DNA of 18,636 nt, taken from the NCBI GenBank assembly GCA_016256075.1, contig SDVU01000174.1, forward strand, positions 1 through 18,636, in the 5' to 3' direction. Positions 8,088 to 17,398 of the stretch are shown here, in pieces; the stretch's first letter is position 1, and every line of letters starts with the position of its first letter. The DNA is from Dictyocoela muelleri (taxonomy: Eukaryota; Microsporidia). The translations under genes and the position numbers were made by a program. The notes beneath the pieces were generated by a model that saw only the letters and a list, made by a program, of their open reading frames with translations, was not told where the DNA came from and searched no databases.

Positions 8088-8571
8088 TTAAAAAAATTTT
8101 ACCTAAAAATATATTTAAAAAAATTAATTTATCAATATCAATATTATTAATTAATTAATTATTAGTTAATTATTAGTTATTATTAGTTATCATTATTATT
8201 ATTAATTATAAACTTTATCATTATTATTTAATTTTATTAATTATTAGTTATTATTAATTATAAACTTTATCATTATTATTTAATTTTATTAATTATTATT
8301 ATTTATAAACTTTATCATTATTATTTAATTTTATTAATTATTATTAATTATAAACTTTATCATTATTATTTAATTTTATTAATTATTATTAATTATAAAC
8401 TTTATCATTATTATTAATTTTATTAATTATTATTATTTAATTTTATTAATTATTATTAATTTTCTTATAAAAATTGAAAATCATTTGTTGCCTACCCCTT
8501 AATTTTTAAATAATCCGCTCAGAATGAAAAAAAATGATCAAAATTTTTATTTTATTTTTTCATAACCCCAA
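8088..8571. repeat. 45-bp A/T satellite, about five copies
   Basis: A unit containing ATAAACTTTATCATTATTAT and a TTTAATTTTATTAATTATT block repeats with AAAC starting at 8210, 8262, 8307, 8352 and 8397, that is a period of 52 then 45, 45 and 45. Flanking sequence from 8140 to 8200 is simple TTA/ATT repeat. It fills the gap between the beta-CASP-like gene and RPS29, and nothing else is seen there apart from the RPS29 leader. Confidence 0.8.
8540..8569 (+). promoter_or_regulatory. RPS29 leader: AAATTT-like block plus CCC signal
   Basis: AAAATTTT at 8540-8547 and CCCC at 8566-8569 lie about 25 and 2 bases before the ATG. AAATTT-like blocks together with CCC motifs have been described for microsporidian ribosomal protein genes, so this leader matches that pattern. 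Confidence 0.5.
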
Positions 8572-8763
8572 ATGAAAATGATTAAATACAAAGACGATCT
8601 TGTGACAACATTTGAGATAGAACGAAAACAATTTGGTAAGGGAAGTAGGCGTTGTAGAGCATGTTTTGCATACAATGGATTGATTAGAAAGTATGGGTTA
8701 AATATGTGTCGGCGATGTTTTAGGGAATATGCTGAAGATATTGGTTTTGAGATTTATGATTAA
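8572..8763 (+). CDS. RPS29: 40S ribosomal protein S29 (uS14)
   Basis: The 63-aa product is a small zinc-binding protein of the 40S head, where it contacts 18S rRNA. The four zinc cysteines are present as C28-x2-C31 and C46-x2-C49. The block [19 protein letters not shown] followed by DIGF is nearly invariant in eukaryotic uS14. The family is usually about 56 aa; here a short N-terminal extension ([17 protein letters not shown]) precedes the conserved FGKGSR. A second ATG lies two codons in, but the first is favoured because the CCCC signal ends just before it. No intron is visible. The gene converges on the membrane-protein gene at 8893, with 129 bases between their stop codons. Confidence 0.97.
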   Translation: MKMIKYKDDLVTTFEIERKQFGKGSRRCRACFAYNGLIRKYGLNMCRRCFREYAEDIGFEIYD

Positions 8764-8892
8764 TTAAAGTATCTTAAGGAAAATAGTTTTAAGTCGGTTT
8801 TGTAATTATTGGATATTTAAATTAAATATTTTTAGAACTTAAAAAGTTTATTTTTAAAATTTTAATATAAAAAATTTTTAATCCTAAATTTA

Positions 8893-10077
8893 TTATTTTT
8901 TAGGATATTTCCTTGGTCTACCTCTTTTAACTGGTGGATTTACTTCTTGTTTTTCTGAAGTTAAAGAGACTTTTTTATCTTCATCTCCTTTATTAACCCT
9001 ATCTTTTTTCAACTTATCTTTATTCAACTTATCTTCATCTCCTTTATTCAACTTATCTTTATTAAATTTTTCAGTACCTAATTTCTTTTTACTTTTAATC
9101 ATTATATTTTCTTTGTTACTTCCGCTGCTATCATCATCATGATTTTTATCAGCCTTGGATTTCTTTTTATTTTTTTTAGGTAAAATTTTTTCATTTTTGA
9201 TTTTAAGAACCTTAGAATTTTTATTTTTACTTATTTTTTCCATCTCATTTTTATTTGCTTCATTATCTTTTTTCAACTTTAAATCATTCTCTTTTATATA
9301 CTTTTGTTTCAATTCTCGATTGTTTTTAATATTTTTAAGGTCGCCTCTTATATTGTTCACCAACTTAATTCCTTTATCCAATTCTTTTTCATTTTCCAAA
9401 TTATACTTATCAATTTGTTTAAAATTTCCTTTTTTGGATATTTTCGAAGATATTTTCAAAAAGATCATTTTTAAAAGAGGAATCACAAAAATTAGAAAAA
9501 TTAATAAAATATCAGGTAAATTAAAAACTTTACAAATTGATAAAACTGATAATGTACTTATTAATTCGATAAAATAAACATTATCTATTGTATACTTATC
9601 ATCATCCAGAACTATCTTTTTGACTATAATCCCAACAAATTCATTCATAAGTATCCACATAATTACATTTTCAAGTGATTGGTTGCCATTCTTCATGTCT
9701 ATAAGAAGATTTATTTTTCCTATAATTCCTAAATAATTCAGGTACCTGATAAACTTAATGTTTCTGACAATCATAAACAATATAATACCAATTAAGAAGT
9801 AAATAACAAGATCTTTTGTAATTACCATTTGTGGATAAACTAAATTTGCAAAGAGAGGACTTATAAAGAAAAGTAAAAATAATGATGGTATAATTTCAGT
9901 AATTTTTGTTGTACCATTACTTTTTTGAATATCCAGACATAGACTAGTAGTGCTCGTTATTGTTGTTAAGTGACTGAGTGATGATGTCATTTTTGTTATG
10001 TTTGCTTTTTTCAAATTTTCCATATTTTTTGCTTCGAGAAAATTATTAAATATCTTTTCTGACAAATTAGGTTTCAT
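8893..10077 (-). CDS. Multi-pass membrane protein with lysine-rich tail ending in an AT-hook
   Basis: I do not recognise the family of this 394-aa protein. After about 60 Ser/Thr- and Asn-rich residues come roughly five hydrophobic segments (about 61-80, 88-105, 138-155, 166-184, 188-208). The C-terminal half is hydrophilic, about one-third lysine, with a partly duplicated LNKDKLNKGDEDK-type motif near 345-370. It ends in VKRGRPRKYPKK; KRGRPRK (384-390) has the GRP core of an AT-hook that binds the minor groove of AT-rich DNA. Together these suggest an inner nuclear membrane protein that could tether chromatin, but that is inference; the tail could equally be an RNA- or lipid-binding basic region. 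The ATG at 10077 lacks a CCC signal, and an alternative ATG lies 18 codons later. Confidence 0.75.
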   Translation of the reverse strand: MKPNLSEKIFNNFLEAKNMENLKKANITKMTSSLSHLTTITSTTSLCLDIQKSNGTTKITEIIPSLFLLFFISPLFANLVYPQMVITKDLVIYFLIGIILFMIVRNIKFIRYLNYLGIIGKINLLIDMKNGNQSLENVIMWILMNEFVGIIVKKIVLDDDKYTIDNVYFIELISTLSVLSICKVFNLPDILLIFLIFVIPLLKMIFLKISSKISKKGNFKQIDKYNLENEKELDKGIKLVNNIRGDLKNIKNNRELKQKYIKENDLKLKKDNEANKNEMEKISKNKNSKVLKIKNEKILPKKNKKKSKADKNHDDDSSGSNKENIMIKSKKKLGTEKFNKDKLNKGDEDKLNKDKLKKDRVNKGDEDKKVSLTSEKQEVNPPVKRGRPRKYPKK

Positions 10078-11160
10078 AATTTCTAAATAAGGAGATTCGT
10101 TTCAAAAAAAGGATAAGTTTAGGAATTATATTAAATTGTAAATTATTTTTAAATTAAAAGTATAATTAAGTAAAAAAAGTATAAAAAAAAGTATAATTAA
10201 GTAAAAAAGTATAATTAAGTATTAAATAAAGTATAACTAAAAGTTTGATTAAGTAAAGAATAAAAGTATAATTTAATATTAAAAAGTTTAATTTTAATAT
10301 TAAATAGATTGAATATATTGTATTATTCTTAATTTTTTAAATACTCGAATATTAAACATTGTTTTAAAGTTTAAATTTTTTAATAAAAATATAAAAATCT
10401 GTTTTGAGTTTAAAACAATTTTATTATTATTATTATTTTGTATTTAAGAAAATAAAAGTTTAATATGAAACGTCATGAATAGTTTTTTATGTTTCGTTTT
10501 TTTTTGTAATAAATTTAATAAAAAAAATATTTAATAAGATTTTAATTATATTTATAAATATTTAAATTTATATTTGATTAGATTTAAATTATATTTATTG
10601 ATATTTGAATTTATATTTATTAAGATTTAAATTTCATGACATGAGTCGCGAATTTAAACACTTCTGTAATAAACTTTGAAAATTATGTAATTTTTGATAA
10701 TTATAGATAGCTGTTTGACTAAAAATCTTGAAAGAAAAAATTAAATTTAAAGGTAAATATAGTTTTTTTATTATTTTGTTAATATTTTGTTAAATATTGT
10801 ATTTTTAATCATTACATGTTAAGGTAAAATTATTTTTGTTCTATTAATGTTGAGAAATTATTTTCATAATTATTAATATTAATAAATATAAATTGAAAAA
10901 TTGAATATAAATTGAATATAAATCGAAAAAGACGATTTTTAACTTACAATATGCTTTAATATAAATTGGTATAATTGATAATAAATCAGACTTTTTTAAT
11001 TAAAAACACTAATTTTAACAAAATTTTTGGTTCTTCTCCATTATCTTGCTAACTTGAGAGATATTGTAATTTTAAAAAATTGTCGGAAATGCTGCGCAAA
11101 ACTAAAAAGAAACTTTAAAGATCGTTAATTCAAAACTAATTCTGATATTTTATAGAAATA
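10078..11160. other. Long AT-rich intergenic stretch with short tandem repeats
   Basis: No gene is seen in about 1.1 kb. 10150-10275 holds several irregular copies of AAAGTATAATTAAGTA. 10538-10632 holds about two copies of a 42-47 bp unit, GATTTAAATTATATTTAT plus ATATTTAAATTTATATTTG-like sequence. The rest is unstructured A/T. Confidence 0.5.
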
Positions 11161-11164
11161 ATCT

Positions 11165-11975
11165 TTTAAACTCCTAGGTGATGTCTCGTAAATATATTTT
11201 TTTCGAATAAAAACTCATGAAGTCGGAATTCGATATATTTTCTTAACTCAATGATGTCTTTTCATTCAGATTTCATACATGACCACAGGTTTTCTATGTT
11301 GTTTGTATGTGGCTTCTCATTTTTAAATTCTTCTGTGTGATTAACAAAATATAATAAAACCCTAAATTATTGGCTACCCTAAAATAACTTGGATAGTCAT
11401 AACTTGTAAATATAGATACAACAACGATTTTACGAATAAAAACATTTTAATGGTTTCAACCTTTATATATTCAATTCTCTGAACAAAAATTTTTTTGACT
11501 GTCTATGCTTTCAAATATCCATACTGTGTCCTTATATTCGTCATAAGCAAAGCTTAATTTCTAACAACGCATCTTCGGTAAAAACTGTCTAATCGACCTC
11601 AGTTTTTATTCGTGTACATAATAAGAAGCATATAAGTGATATTTCAAATTTTTTTCTGTTAATTTTGTTTTAGGGGATGCTATTGTACCATTACTGAATT
11701 TCGCAAAAAGTTCGATTTGTTTATACAAATTACGAGTAACTATAAGATAAAGAAAGAATATTAACCTTTCCGGAGATAATTTGATTCCATTATACACGTT
11801 ATCTTTCATTGACAATTTTTTTAAACACCTGTATAACAGACGGAAGAACTCATTCTCGTTATAAATCGTAAGTTCTGGTAAAAATGAACATTATGAGCAA
11901 ATACGAGAGTCATTGATAATTCTTGATTTGAGCAATTTCTCTTTGCGCATTAATAAGTTCGAGAAAAAGATCGTG
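11165..11975 (-). pseudogene. Decayed Merlin (IS1595/ISXO2-like) transposase
   Basis: Successive minus-strand pieces give the Merlin order. Near 11965-11920: ELINAQREIAQIKNYQ, the N-terminal helix. Near 11910-11820: a zinc-ribbon relic (IC then CSFLPELT, and later LYRCLKKLS). The 69-codon frame at 11815-11606 has NGIKLSPERLIFFLYLI, the helix-turn-helix region that follows the ribbon. EVD-TVFTEDALLEIK just downstream marks the first catalytic Asp. Near 11345-11170: VNHTEEFKNEKPHTNNIENL then W, and later LHEFLFEKN, the typical NH..EF and HTNxIExxW end. Several frameshifts and stops separate these pieces, so it is dead. Terminal repeats were not found. Confidence 0.75.
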
Positions 11976-12163
11976 TTTTCAGTGATAAAAAAATTTAGTT
12001 TTTTGTTTTTCACCACAATAAGAGCTTCCATTTTCTAAAAAAGTAAACCATATATCAAAGAAAAACATAAATTTTTTCTTTTTATCAACAAAATTATTAA
12101 AGAATAACAATTATTGAACGTGATCTCTAAGGGCCGGTAAAATATCTATTCCTTATATTTTTT

Positions 12164-12297
12164 TTAAACCGGATATTTTTTTAAACCGGATATTTTTTTA
12201 AACCGGATATTTTTTAAACCGGATATTTTTTTTAAACCGGATATTTTTTTAAACCGGATATTTTTTTACCGGATATTTTTTTAAACCGAATATTTTA
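12164..12297 (+). repeat. hAT subterminal tandem repeat, 17-18 bp x about 8
   Basis: Direct copies of AAACCGGATATTTTTTT fill the 5' subterminal region, the last ones drifting to ACCGGATATT and AAACCGAATATTTT. One copy in the same orientation sits at the other end (about 14038-14055). hAT transposases are known to bind short subterminal motifs (for Ac, AAACGG), so these look like expanded transposase-binding sites. Confidence 0.8.
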
Positions 12298-12451
12298 TGA
12301 GAAAATCGAAAAACCTGGATATTTTTTTTTTATAAATATAAAAACTCATTTATTTTTCATTTTAGTTTGATTTTTTTAGATTATATTTTTTTAAATTATA
12401 TTCTTTTTAAATATTAAACATTTAAGAAATTATATTTTTTAATTTGCATCA

Positions 12452-12455
12452 CCCC
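12452..12455 (+). promoter_or_regulatory. CCC-type start signal before the hAT frame
   Basis: CCCC lies 4 bases before the ATG at 12460. It looks like the host-gene signal and may have let the element use host initiation; a chance run cannot be excluded. Confidence 0.35.
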
Positions 12456-12459
12456 TACA

Positions 12460-13871
12460 ATGAAAAATCTTCATCCATACACTGCACTTTTCGGTTTTAT
12501 ATCTAAAAATAAAACTTTTAGAATAAAGAAAAATATGCTAGAATGCGTAGTATGGAATAAAGAGATGATATATTATCCTAATGAAGGCACGAAAACACTA
12601 AAAAGGCACATTAAATCAAAACAACATAAAATAAATTTGATTGAATCACAAAATCAACAAAAAGTAACTGAAATATGCCTAATGCAGGTATTTAATCTAA
12701 ATTTTGATCGTAAACTTGTAAAAGCATTTTCAGCAGCCAATATTCACATATTTAAGCTTCATTGTGCTGCATTGAAATCTTTCTTAAGAGAATATACAGG
12801 TAAAAATATACATGATGAGTCGCATTATCGTAAAATGATTCCCAATGTTTACAGTGCAAAAAGGAAATTAATATTTTCAATTCTTAAAGACAAATACATA
12901 TTTTTGATGTTCGATGAAACCACTAATTCTAACGGCAAAAATTCTTAATATATTAGGCGCTCTTTGTAATTCAGATACGAGATAAAAAGCATATTTAATA
13001 AAAACTGTAGAAATCGTCAAAATAAACAGTATAACGATAAGTCAAGAAATCATAAATATTATGGTCGAACTTTATGTGGCGATATCGTTTTCGACAAACT
13101 TCGCTTGATATCATCAGACGGCGCACCTTACGCAGTCAAGGCTGTTAGTACATTGAATTTTTCTTTTTTCGAATCTGAAGCATGTGACATATCTAGCACA
13201 CATTATTTACAGAATTTGTGAAAAAAAAAATTCGGGATATATCACCTATTTCTAACCATATTAGTTCTAAAATAAAACACTTATTAAAAAAACGGGACAA
13301 ACGAAACTATTTTGAAAATAGTAACTAGATTATCAATCGAAAAAACTATCCGTATTAATAAGATGGGGTACATGGCTGACATTTATGAATTATTTAATGG
13401 ATGAGTATGACAATTATAAAAATTTTTTAAATGTTCTCATGGTAGAAAAAAGACAAATTCATACATTTTCGATTCATTTATAGATAAAAAAAATATTTTA
13501 GAGATTGCTATAATTTAAAAACATTCATTTTTAATTAAATCAATTGAAAAGTTAAAAGAACAGATATATCATCCATTCAACAAATAAAAATTATTAAATA
13601 TGGGGAATATGACTTGGAAATGATATATTGAAACGAAAATTTAATTATCTTGAGATAAAAAAAATCCGAATTAGAATTTTTCTATCATTTAAATGATATA
13701 ACTAGCCCGATTGACGATAAAATATATTTGAATGTTCCTCGCACAACAGTTGACGTGGAAAAAAGCTTTAGCAAAATGGGGATTATATTAGATGATCTTC
13801 GAAGAGGATTGAGTATTAAAACACAAGGAATGCTAACATTTCTATATTTTAATAAATATTTAAGATATTGA
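12460..13871 (+). pseudogene. hAT transposase with BED zinc finger, broken into pieces
   Basis: The first intact frame (12460-12948, 162 codons) holds a degenerate BED finger: C29, a Trp where the second Cys is expected, and TLKRHIKSKQH with its two His. It continues FDRKLVKAFSAANIHIFKL, FLREYTGKNIHDE and FLMFDETTNSNGK, where D152 is the first catalytic Asp, before a stop. A second piece near 13080-13225 reads FDKLRLISSDGAPYAVKAVS, which carries the second Asp and the usual SDGAP block. The last piece, about 13727-13871, is the hATC dimerisation domain: LNVPRTTVDVEKSFSKMG then DDLRRGLSIKTQGMLTFLYF. The layout resembles CGGBP1-like hAT transposases of animals and fungi. Frameshifts and stops in the middle third make it inactive. 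The pieces flank no other gene. Confidence 0.8.
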
Positions 13872-14127
13872 ATAAATTATTTTTTTTGAAAAAAATCTTG
13901 TTTTTTTAGAAAATAACATATTCGGTTTTACCTAAAATATTTATTATTAAATTGAAAATATCAATAGTTAATTTGGAAATAGATTAAAGTTGCAATAAAA
14001 TATAAATTATTTATTTAAAATTACGGATATTATACTTCAAAACCGGATATTTTTAGAAAAAATCACATAATTTTATCTATATTTATTTTAAAAAAACGAA
14101 TATTTTACCGGCTCCTGGCGATTAAAT

Positions 14128-14184
14128 TTTTAAATAAGACTTTTTAAATCAGACCATTTAAAATCAGACTTTTCAAAATCAGAC
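14128..14184 (+). repeat. 14-bp tandem repeat between hAT end and SINE D
   Basis: About four irregular copies of AAAATCAGACTTTT fill the gap between the right end of the hAT element and the head of SINE copy D. Confidence 0.65.
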
Positions 14185-14618
14185 CAGAAAGCACAACGTT
14201 AACACACATGAATGTAACAATATTTAATTATATGAGTCGAATTCATCTGAAATCACTTATATAAATAAATTTGATTGAAATTAAGCAGTCAATTACTATA
14301 TAATTGTATACATTTTTTCTAGTGTAGTAATCTGATTAAGAATTGAGCTTATATGATAATAAAGGAAGAAACACTCTTAAATCTAGAAAAGAGAACGTCG
14401 ACACATATTTGCAAAAACTAGTAAAAAATTTTGTAAAAAGGCTCTAATTATATGTATTTTTTAGTCACTGATAAGGCGAAAACTGCATACTACAACTGAA
14501 CTTATGGGTAGCTTAGGTGTGTCGTATAACTTAAACACTGTGTATCAAAGATCTAAAGAGTAAGTTAGAGACGTCTCGTCGGTTTTCATTCATTAAAATC
14601 GTCAGTATGTAATATATA
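14185..14618 (+). repeat. SINE copy D, full length, plus strand
   Basis: The head reads GTTAACACACATGAATGTAA, followed by a B-box relic GAGTCGAATTC. The body reads TCTAGTGTAGTAATCTGATT, then ACACTCTTAAATCTAG, AAGGCTCTAATTATATGTAT and GTCACTGATAAGGCGAAAAC, and the tail GTCAGTATGTAATATATA. All blocks occur in the order seen in copies B and C. Its tail faces that of copy C only about 24 bp away. It is non-coding. Confidence 0.65.
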
Positions 14619-14641
14619 TATGGACTTTTTAAAGATGCAGT

Positions 14642-15080
14642 GATTATTACATGTTAAAAATATTACAAGTACAAACACGGAGAGTTGTCTCCATCCATAT
14701 TCTATAGATATTTTATTTACGGAATTAGTATACTATTCACTTCTTAAGGACCCCTGAAGCCCCGTTTTTGTATGCAATTTTCGTTTAATCAATGACTCAA
14801 CAGTATACAGGTAATTATAGGCCTTTCATGAATACAATTCAGTTTTTAACTTTTAATGATTTTCAGAGCACTCATCCCCAAATCTAGGTGACTTGCTTAT
14901 GCTTCAATATAAAGAGTTGAAAGTCTTAATCAGCTATAAAATACTGCAAAACTGTTTATTAATCAAAAGTTATTGTCCACTTAATGTCAATAACATCTTT
15001 TATTTATTAAAAAGACTTAAAACAATACAAACCTCTATACTTAAACGTTACATTTAAGATTGTTAATCGAGAGCTATATA
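14642..15080 (-). repeat. SINE copy C, full length, minus strand
   Basis: On the minus strand the head CTCGATTAACAATCTTAAAT is followed by GTAACGTTTAAGTATAGAGG, then the body block TATAGCTGATTAAGACTT, GTCACCTAGATTTGGGGATG, TAATTACCTGTATACTG and GAGTCATTGATTAAACGAAA, and a tail ending near CATGTAATAATCA. The B box is no longer legible. Divergence from copy B suggests an old insertion. Confidence 0.65.
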
Positions 15081-15359
15081 TTTAATTTAGAGGGAAACGA
15101 AAAGTTTTCCCGAATAAAAAAATTGACAACCCACATGTAATTTATAAATTGCCTAAAAAATTACCATCATTTATATCTACTGTTTTCCCTCGAAAAAAAG
15201 AAGGGTTCTTAAATTAGAAAATAGGAAGGATTCTTTCTTATTTTAGAATGCAATTTCCTTTCTTATTTTCTTTTTTTTTTGATTTTTGTGATTTTTTTCA
15301 CCCCAAATGTCGAAATTTTTTTTCAATAAAACCACAAGAAAAAGCTATACACTCAAATT

Positions 15360-16620
15360 CAAATAATATGTGATAAAGAACGCAGAAACAGAAGCTGAAG
15401 ATAGGTTAAAAAAAACCAAAGCTGGAATAGCAAGAAAATATTCTATAGGCGATAAAATGATTATTTGTGGATTAACCAAAAAAGATTAAATCTACGAGAT
15501 TTTAAACGACAGTTCTAAATCTATTTTTCGATCTAGAAAAGTAGGCGCTTCTAGAAGAAAAACGCTCTTTATAGACATCAAAAATGAACTTTATAGTTGT
15601 GTTATTGATATGAATTCAAAAGGATTGGTGGTAAAAAATAAATATTTGAAATCAAAAGCTTTAAAAATTTCTAAAAGATTAGAATTTGATGATTTCAGTT
15701 GCTCTGGTGGTTTTATTAGCAATTTCAAAAGACGAAATAACCTTGTCTCTCGAGCACAAACATCATGTAGATTAATGCCATAAACGATAAATCACTGACC
15801 CTTGAAAATATTAACAATGTACGTGCTTTGATTAAATTGAACAATATTAAGCCTAAAAACATACTAAACTTTGATCAGTTCCCTAGATATTTCGCCAAAA
15901 AAAACAGTAAAACGTTAACTTTTAAAGGTTTAAAAAACGTGTTGTTCTCTTAATCTTCGACTTCACATTCTCGATTTACTTTTACGCCAATTATTTCTGC
16001 AGATGGAAAGTTTATGGGAAAACATTGTCTTTTTTTTTAACTTGAAAAAAGTCCCAAAAGATACGAATAATAATTTTTACGTGGACGTAAACAAGACAGG
16101 TATGTGGAGTGAAGAAATTACATCTGCATTTTTTGAGAAGTATATACTTTCAAGGTTGGAAACTAGAATTTCTAGAGAGCCAATCATGGTTATCATCGAC
16201 TCCTTTTCAGCACATCTAAAACTGAACGGAAGATATAATGATCTAAATGTATTTGTAATTTTTATTCCCAGAGGAATGACTCCCTTATTACAGATGCAGG
16301 ACTTTTCTATTAATCGGTCATTTCAGCAATACTATGATGATCGAATTAATGAATAGATGGTAGAAGCAATAGACGATGAAGAAAATCGCACAATATCGGG
16401 CAATATCAAACGTTCTTCTTATAAAAAAGTAACTGATATTTGTCATGATTTTTCAAGAAAAGTTGATTCCGCCATGATAATTAACAGTTTTCATATATGT
16501 GGTATTTTAGGAGACAATTTTGATATATCAAACTTCATGGTCCTCTTAAAAAACTTTTACTAGATGAAGAAATTGGGGAAATTGACGTTTTATATGAAAA
16601 ATTGCCTCAGACTGAAATTA
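15360..16620 (+). pseudogene. pogo/Tigger-like transposase (Tc1/mariner superfamily), broken
   Basis: The order of recognisable parts is that of pogo-type transposases. An N-terminal helix-turn-helix region (about 15375-15520, AGIARKYSIGDKMIICGL) precedes a CENP-B-like DNA-binding domain ending SGGFISNFKRRNNLVSRAQT. The DDE domain follows: NILNFDQFPRYFAKK with the first Asp, VDVNKTGMWSEEI, VIIDSFSAHLK with the second Asp and its His, and IPRGMTPLLQMQDFSINRSF with the third. The best open piece is 16003-16356. All three catalytic Asp are still visible, but in-frame stops near 15487, 15781, 15950 and 16354 and a weak N-terminus show it is dead. The frame continues past 16356 with a helical C-terminal stretch (SYKKVTDICHDFSRKVDSAM). 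Terminal repeats were not securely found. Confidence 0.78.
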
Positions 16621-16636
16621 TGACTAACACTGAAGA

Positions 16637-16945
16637 TTGAATGTTTTTTTCGCTAGAGATGAATTTTTTTTATTCAAAATCTGCTATTTTATTCTCTACG
16701 ATACTGTTGATAAACATCTTGAAATTCGAAGAGATATAATTGGAAGATTTACCTCATTGGTATATTTAAAAGACTTATACGATGTTGAATATTTAACTGC
16801 GGTAAACAAACCGGGACATCCAGCTACATAACTAGAAATACATACTGCCTCAGAAATATATGATATAGGATCAATTTTTACAATTGAAAAATAGAAGAAG
16901 AACATTGTATTAAATATGGCAAAGAGGATGACGAAACCAGACATG
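16637..16945 (+). pseudogene. OTU-like cysteine protease fragment
   Basis: One plus frame, with two stops, reads FARDEFFLFKICYFILYDTV, then DKHLEIRRDII, then AVNKPGHPAT and LEIHTASEIYDIGSIFTIE. This follows the OTU deubiquitinase pattern: D-G-N-C-L-F-R-A then a helix with an H-x-x-x-R run, then a W-G-x-x-x-E-I-x-A block leading into a strand. Here the catalytic Cys position is Phe (DEFFLF), and the later catalytic His is not seen. OTU domains are known as cargo in some eukaryotic transposons and as host deubiquitinases. It lies about 15 bp after the end of the transposase C-terminus, so it may have been the last part of the same element or a neighbouring insertion. There is no ATG, only an upstream TTG. 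Confidence 0.45.
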
Positions 16946-17390
16946 ACATATTGAAAGTAAGAGGAACTTATTTCTTAAAAAATTATTGAGTAATATTTTA
17001 TAATAATGTTTCTTTCTTATTTTCGAGAAATCTAGGGTCTTTTATTTTTAAATATTTTTAAGTATTTTTTGAAATATTAAAACATTTCATTTTTGTTTCA
17101 TTCTTATTTTGTAGTAACAGACAGTAGTCAGAAAAAACTGCTATACTTTTATATTTTTAAGTCATACACAAATTATTTATCGAAGTCTTGAATAATTAAA
17201 ATCACAATACTTAAATTTAACCATACTAACCTAACATTAACTTTCAGCTTCTAATTCAATATATTATTATCATCGAATAAGTATAAAAAATCAAAATTCT
17301 TTAGATAAAAAAATTACCCAAAGATTAAAATTCAACCCTATAATCAAAATCTTAAGACATCATTTTTTCAAATAAAAAAAATCAAGCACA
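16946..17390. other. AT-rich intergenic stretch, no gene seen
   Basis: Nothing coding is seen. TTTCTTTCTTATTTTC at about 17009 resembles two blocks left of the transposase (near 15230 and 15253), in direct orientation, perhaps parts of the pogo-like element's ends. Confidence 0.35.
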
Positions 17391-17393
17391 CCC
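17391..17393 (+). promoter_or_regulatory. CCC-type start signal of RPS5
   Basis: CCC lies 5 bases before the ATG at 17399 (CACACCCTCACCATG). It fits the microsporidian start signal and supports this ATG. Confidence 0.5.
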
Positions 17394-17398
17394 TCACC

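Larger units (their letters stand above)
12128..14117 (+). mobile_element. hAT DNA transposon (CGGBP1-like group), broken
   Basis: The left end TAAGGGCCGGTAAAATATC and the right end, on the minus strand CAGGAGCCGGTAAAATATTC, form an inverted repeat of about 18 bp with two or three mismatches, matching the CAGGGCCGG-like style of hAT ends. The 8-bp flanks (12120-12127 GTGATCTC, 14118-14125 GCGATTAA) share only about four bases, so any target duplication has decayed. Inside are a BED finger and hAT N-terminus, a central catalytic piece and the C-terminal dimerisation domain, in order on the plus strand, plus subterminal repeats. The total of 1990 bp is about full size. Confidence 0.75.

Noticed and set aside
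9155-9577. 140-codon plus frame
   Set aside because: It is the antisense of the Lys-rich tail of the AT-hook membrane protein; Phe/Leu-rich because of antisense Lys/Asn codons.
16696-16944. 82-codon minus frame
   Set aside because: Antisense shadow of the OTU-like fragment.
15178-17142. Terminal inverted repeats of the pogo/Tigger element (TACTGTTTTCCCTCG left, TAGCAGTTTTTTCTG right)
   Set aside because: The match is short and lies in AT-rich DNA; other pairings are as good, so the element ends are left undefined.
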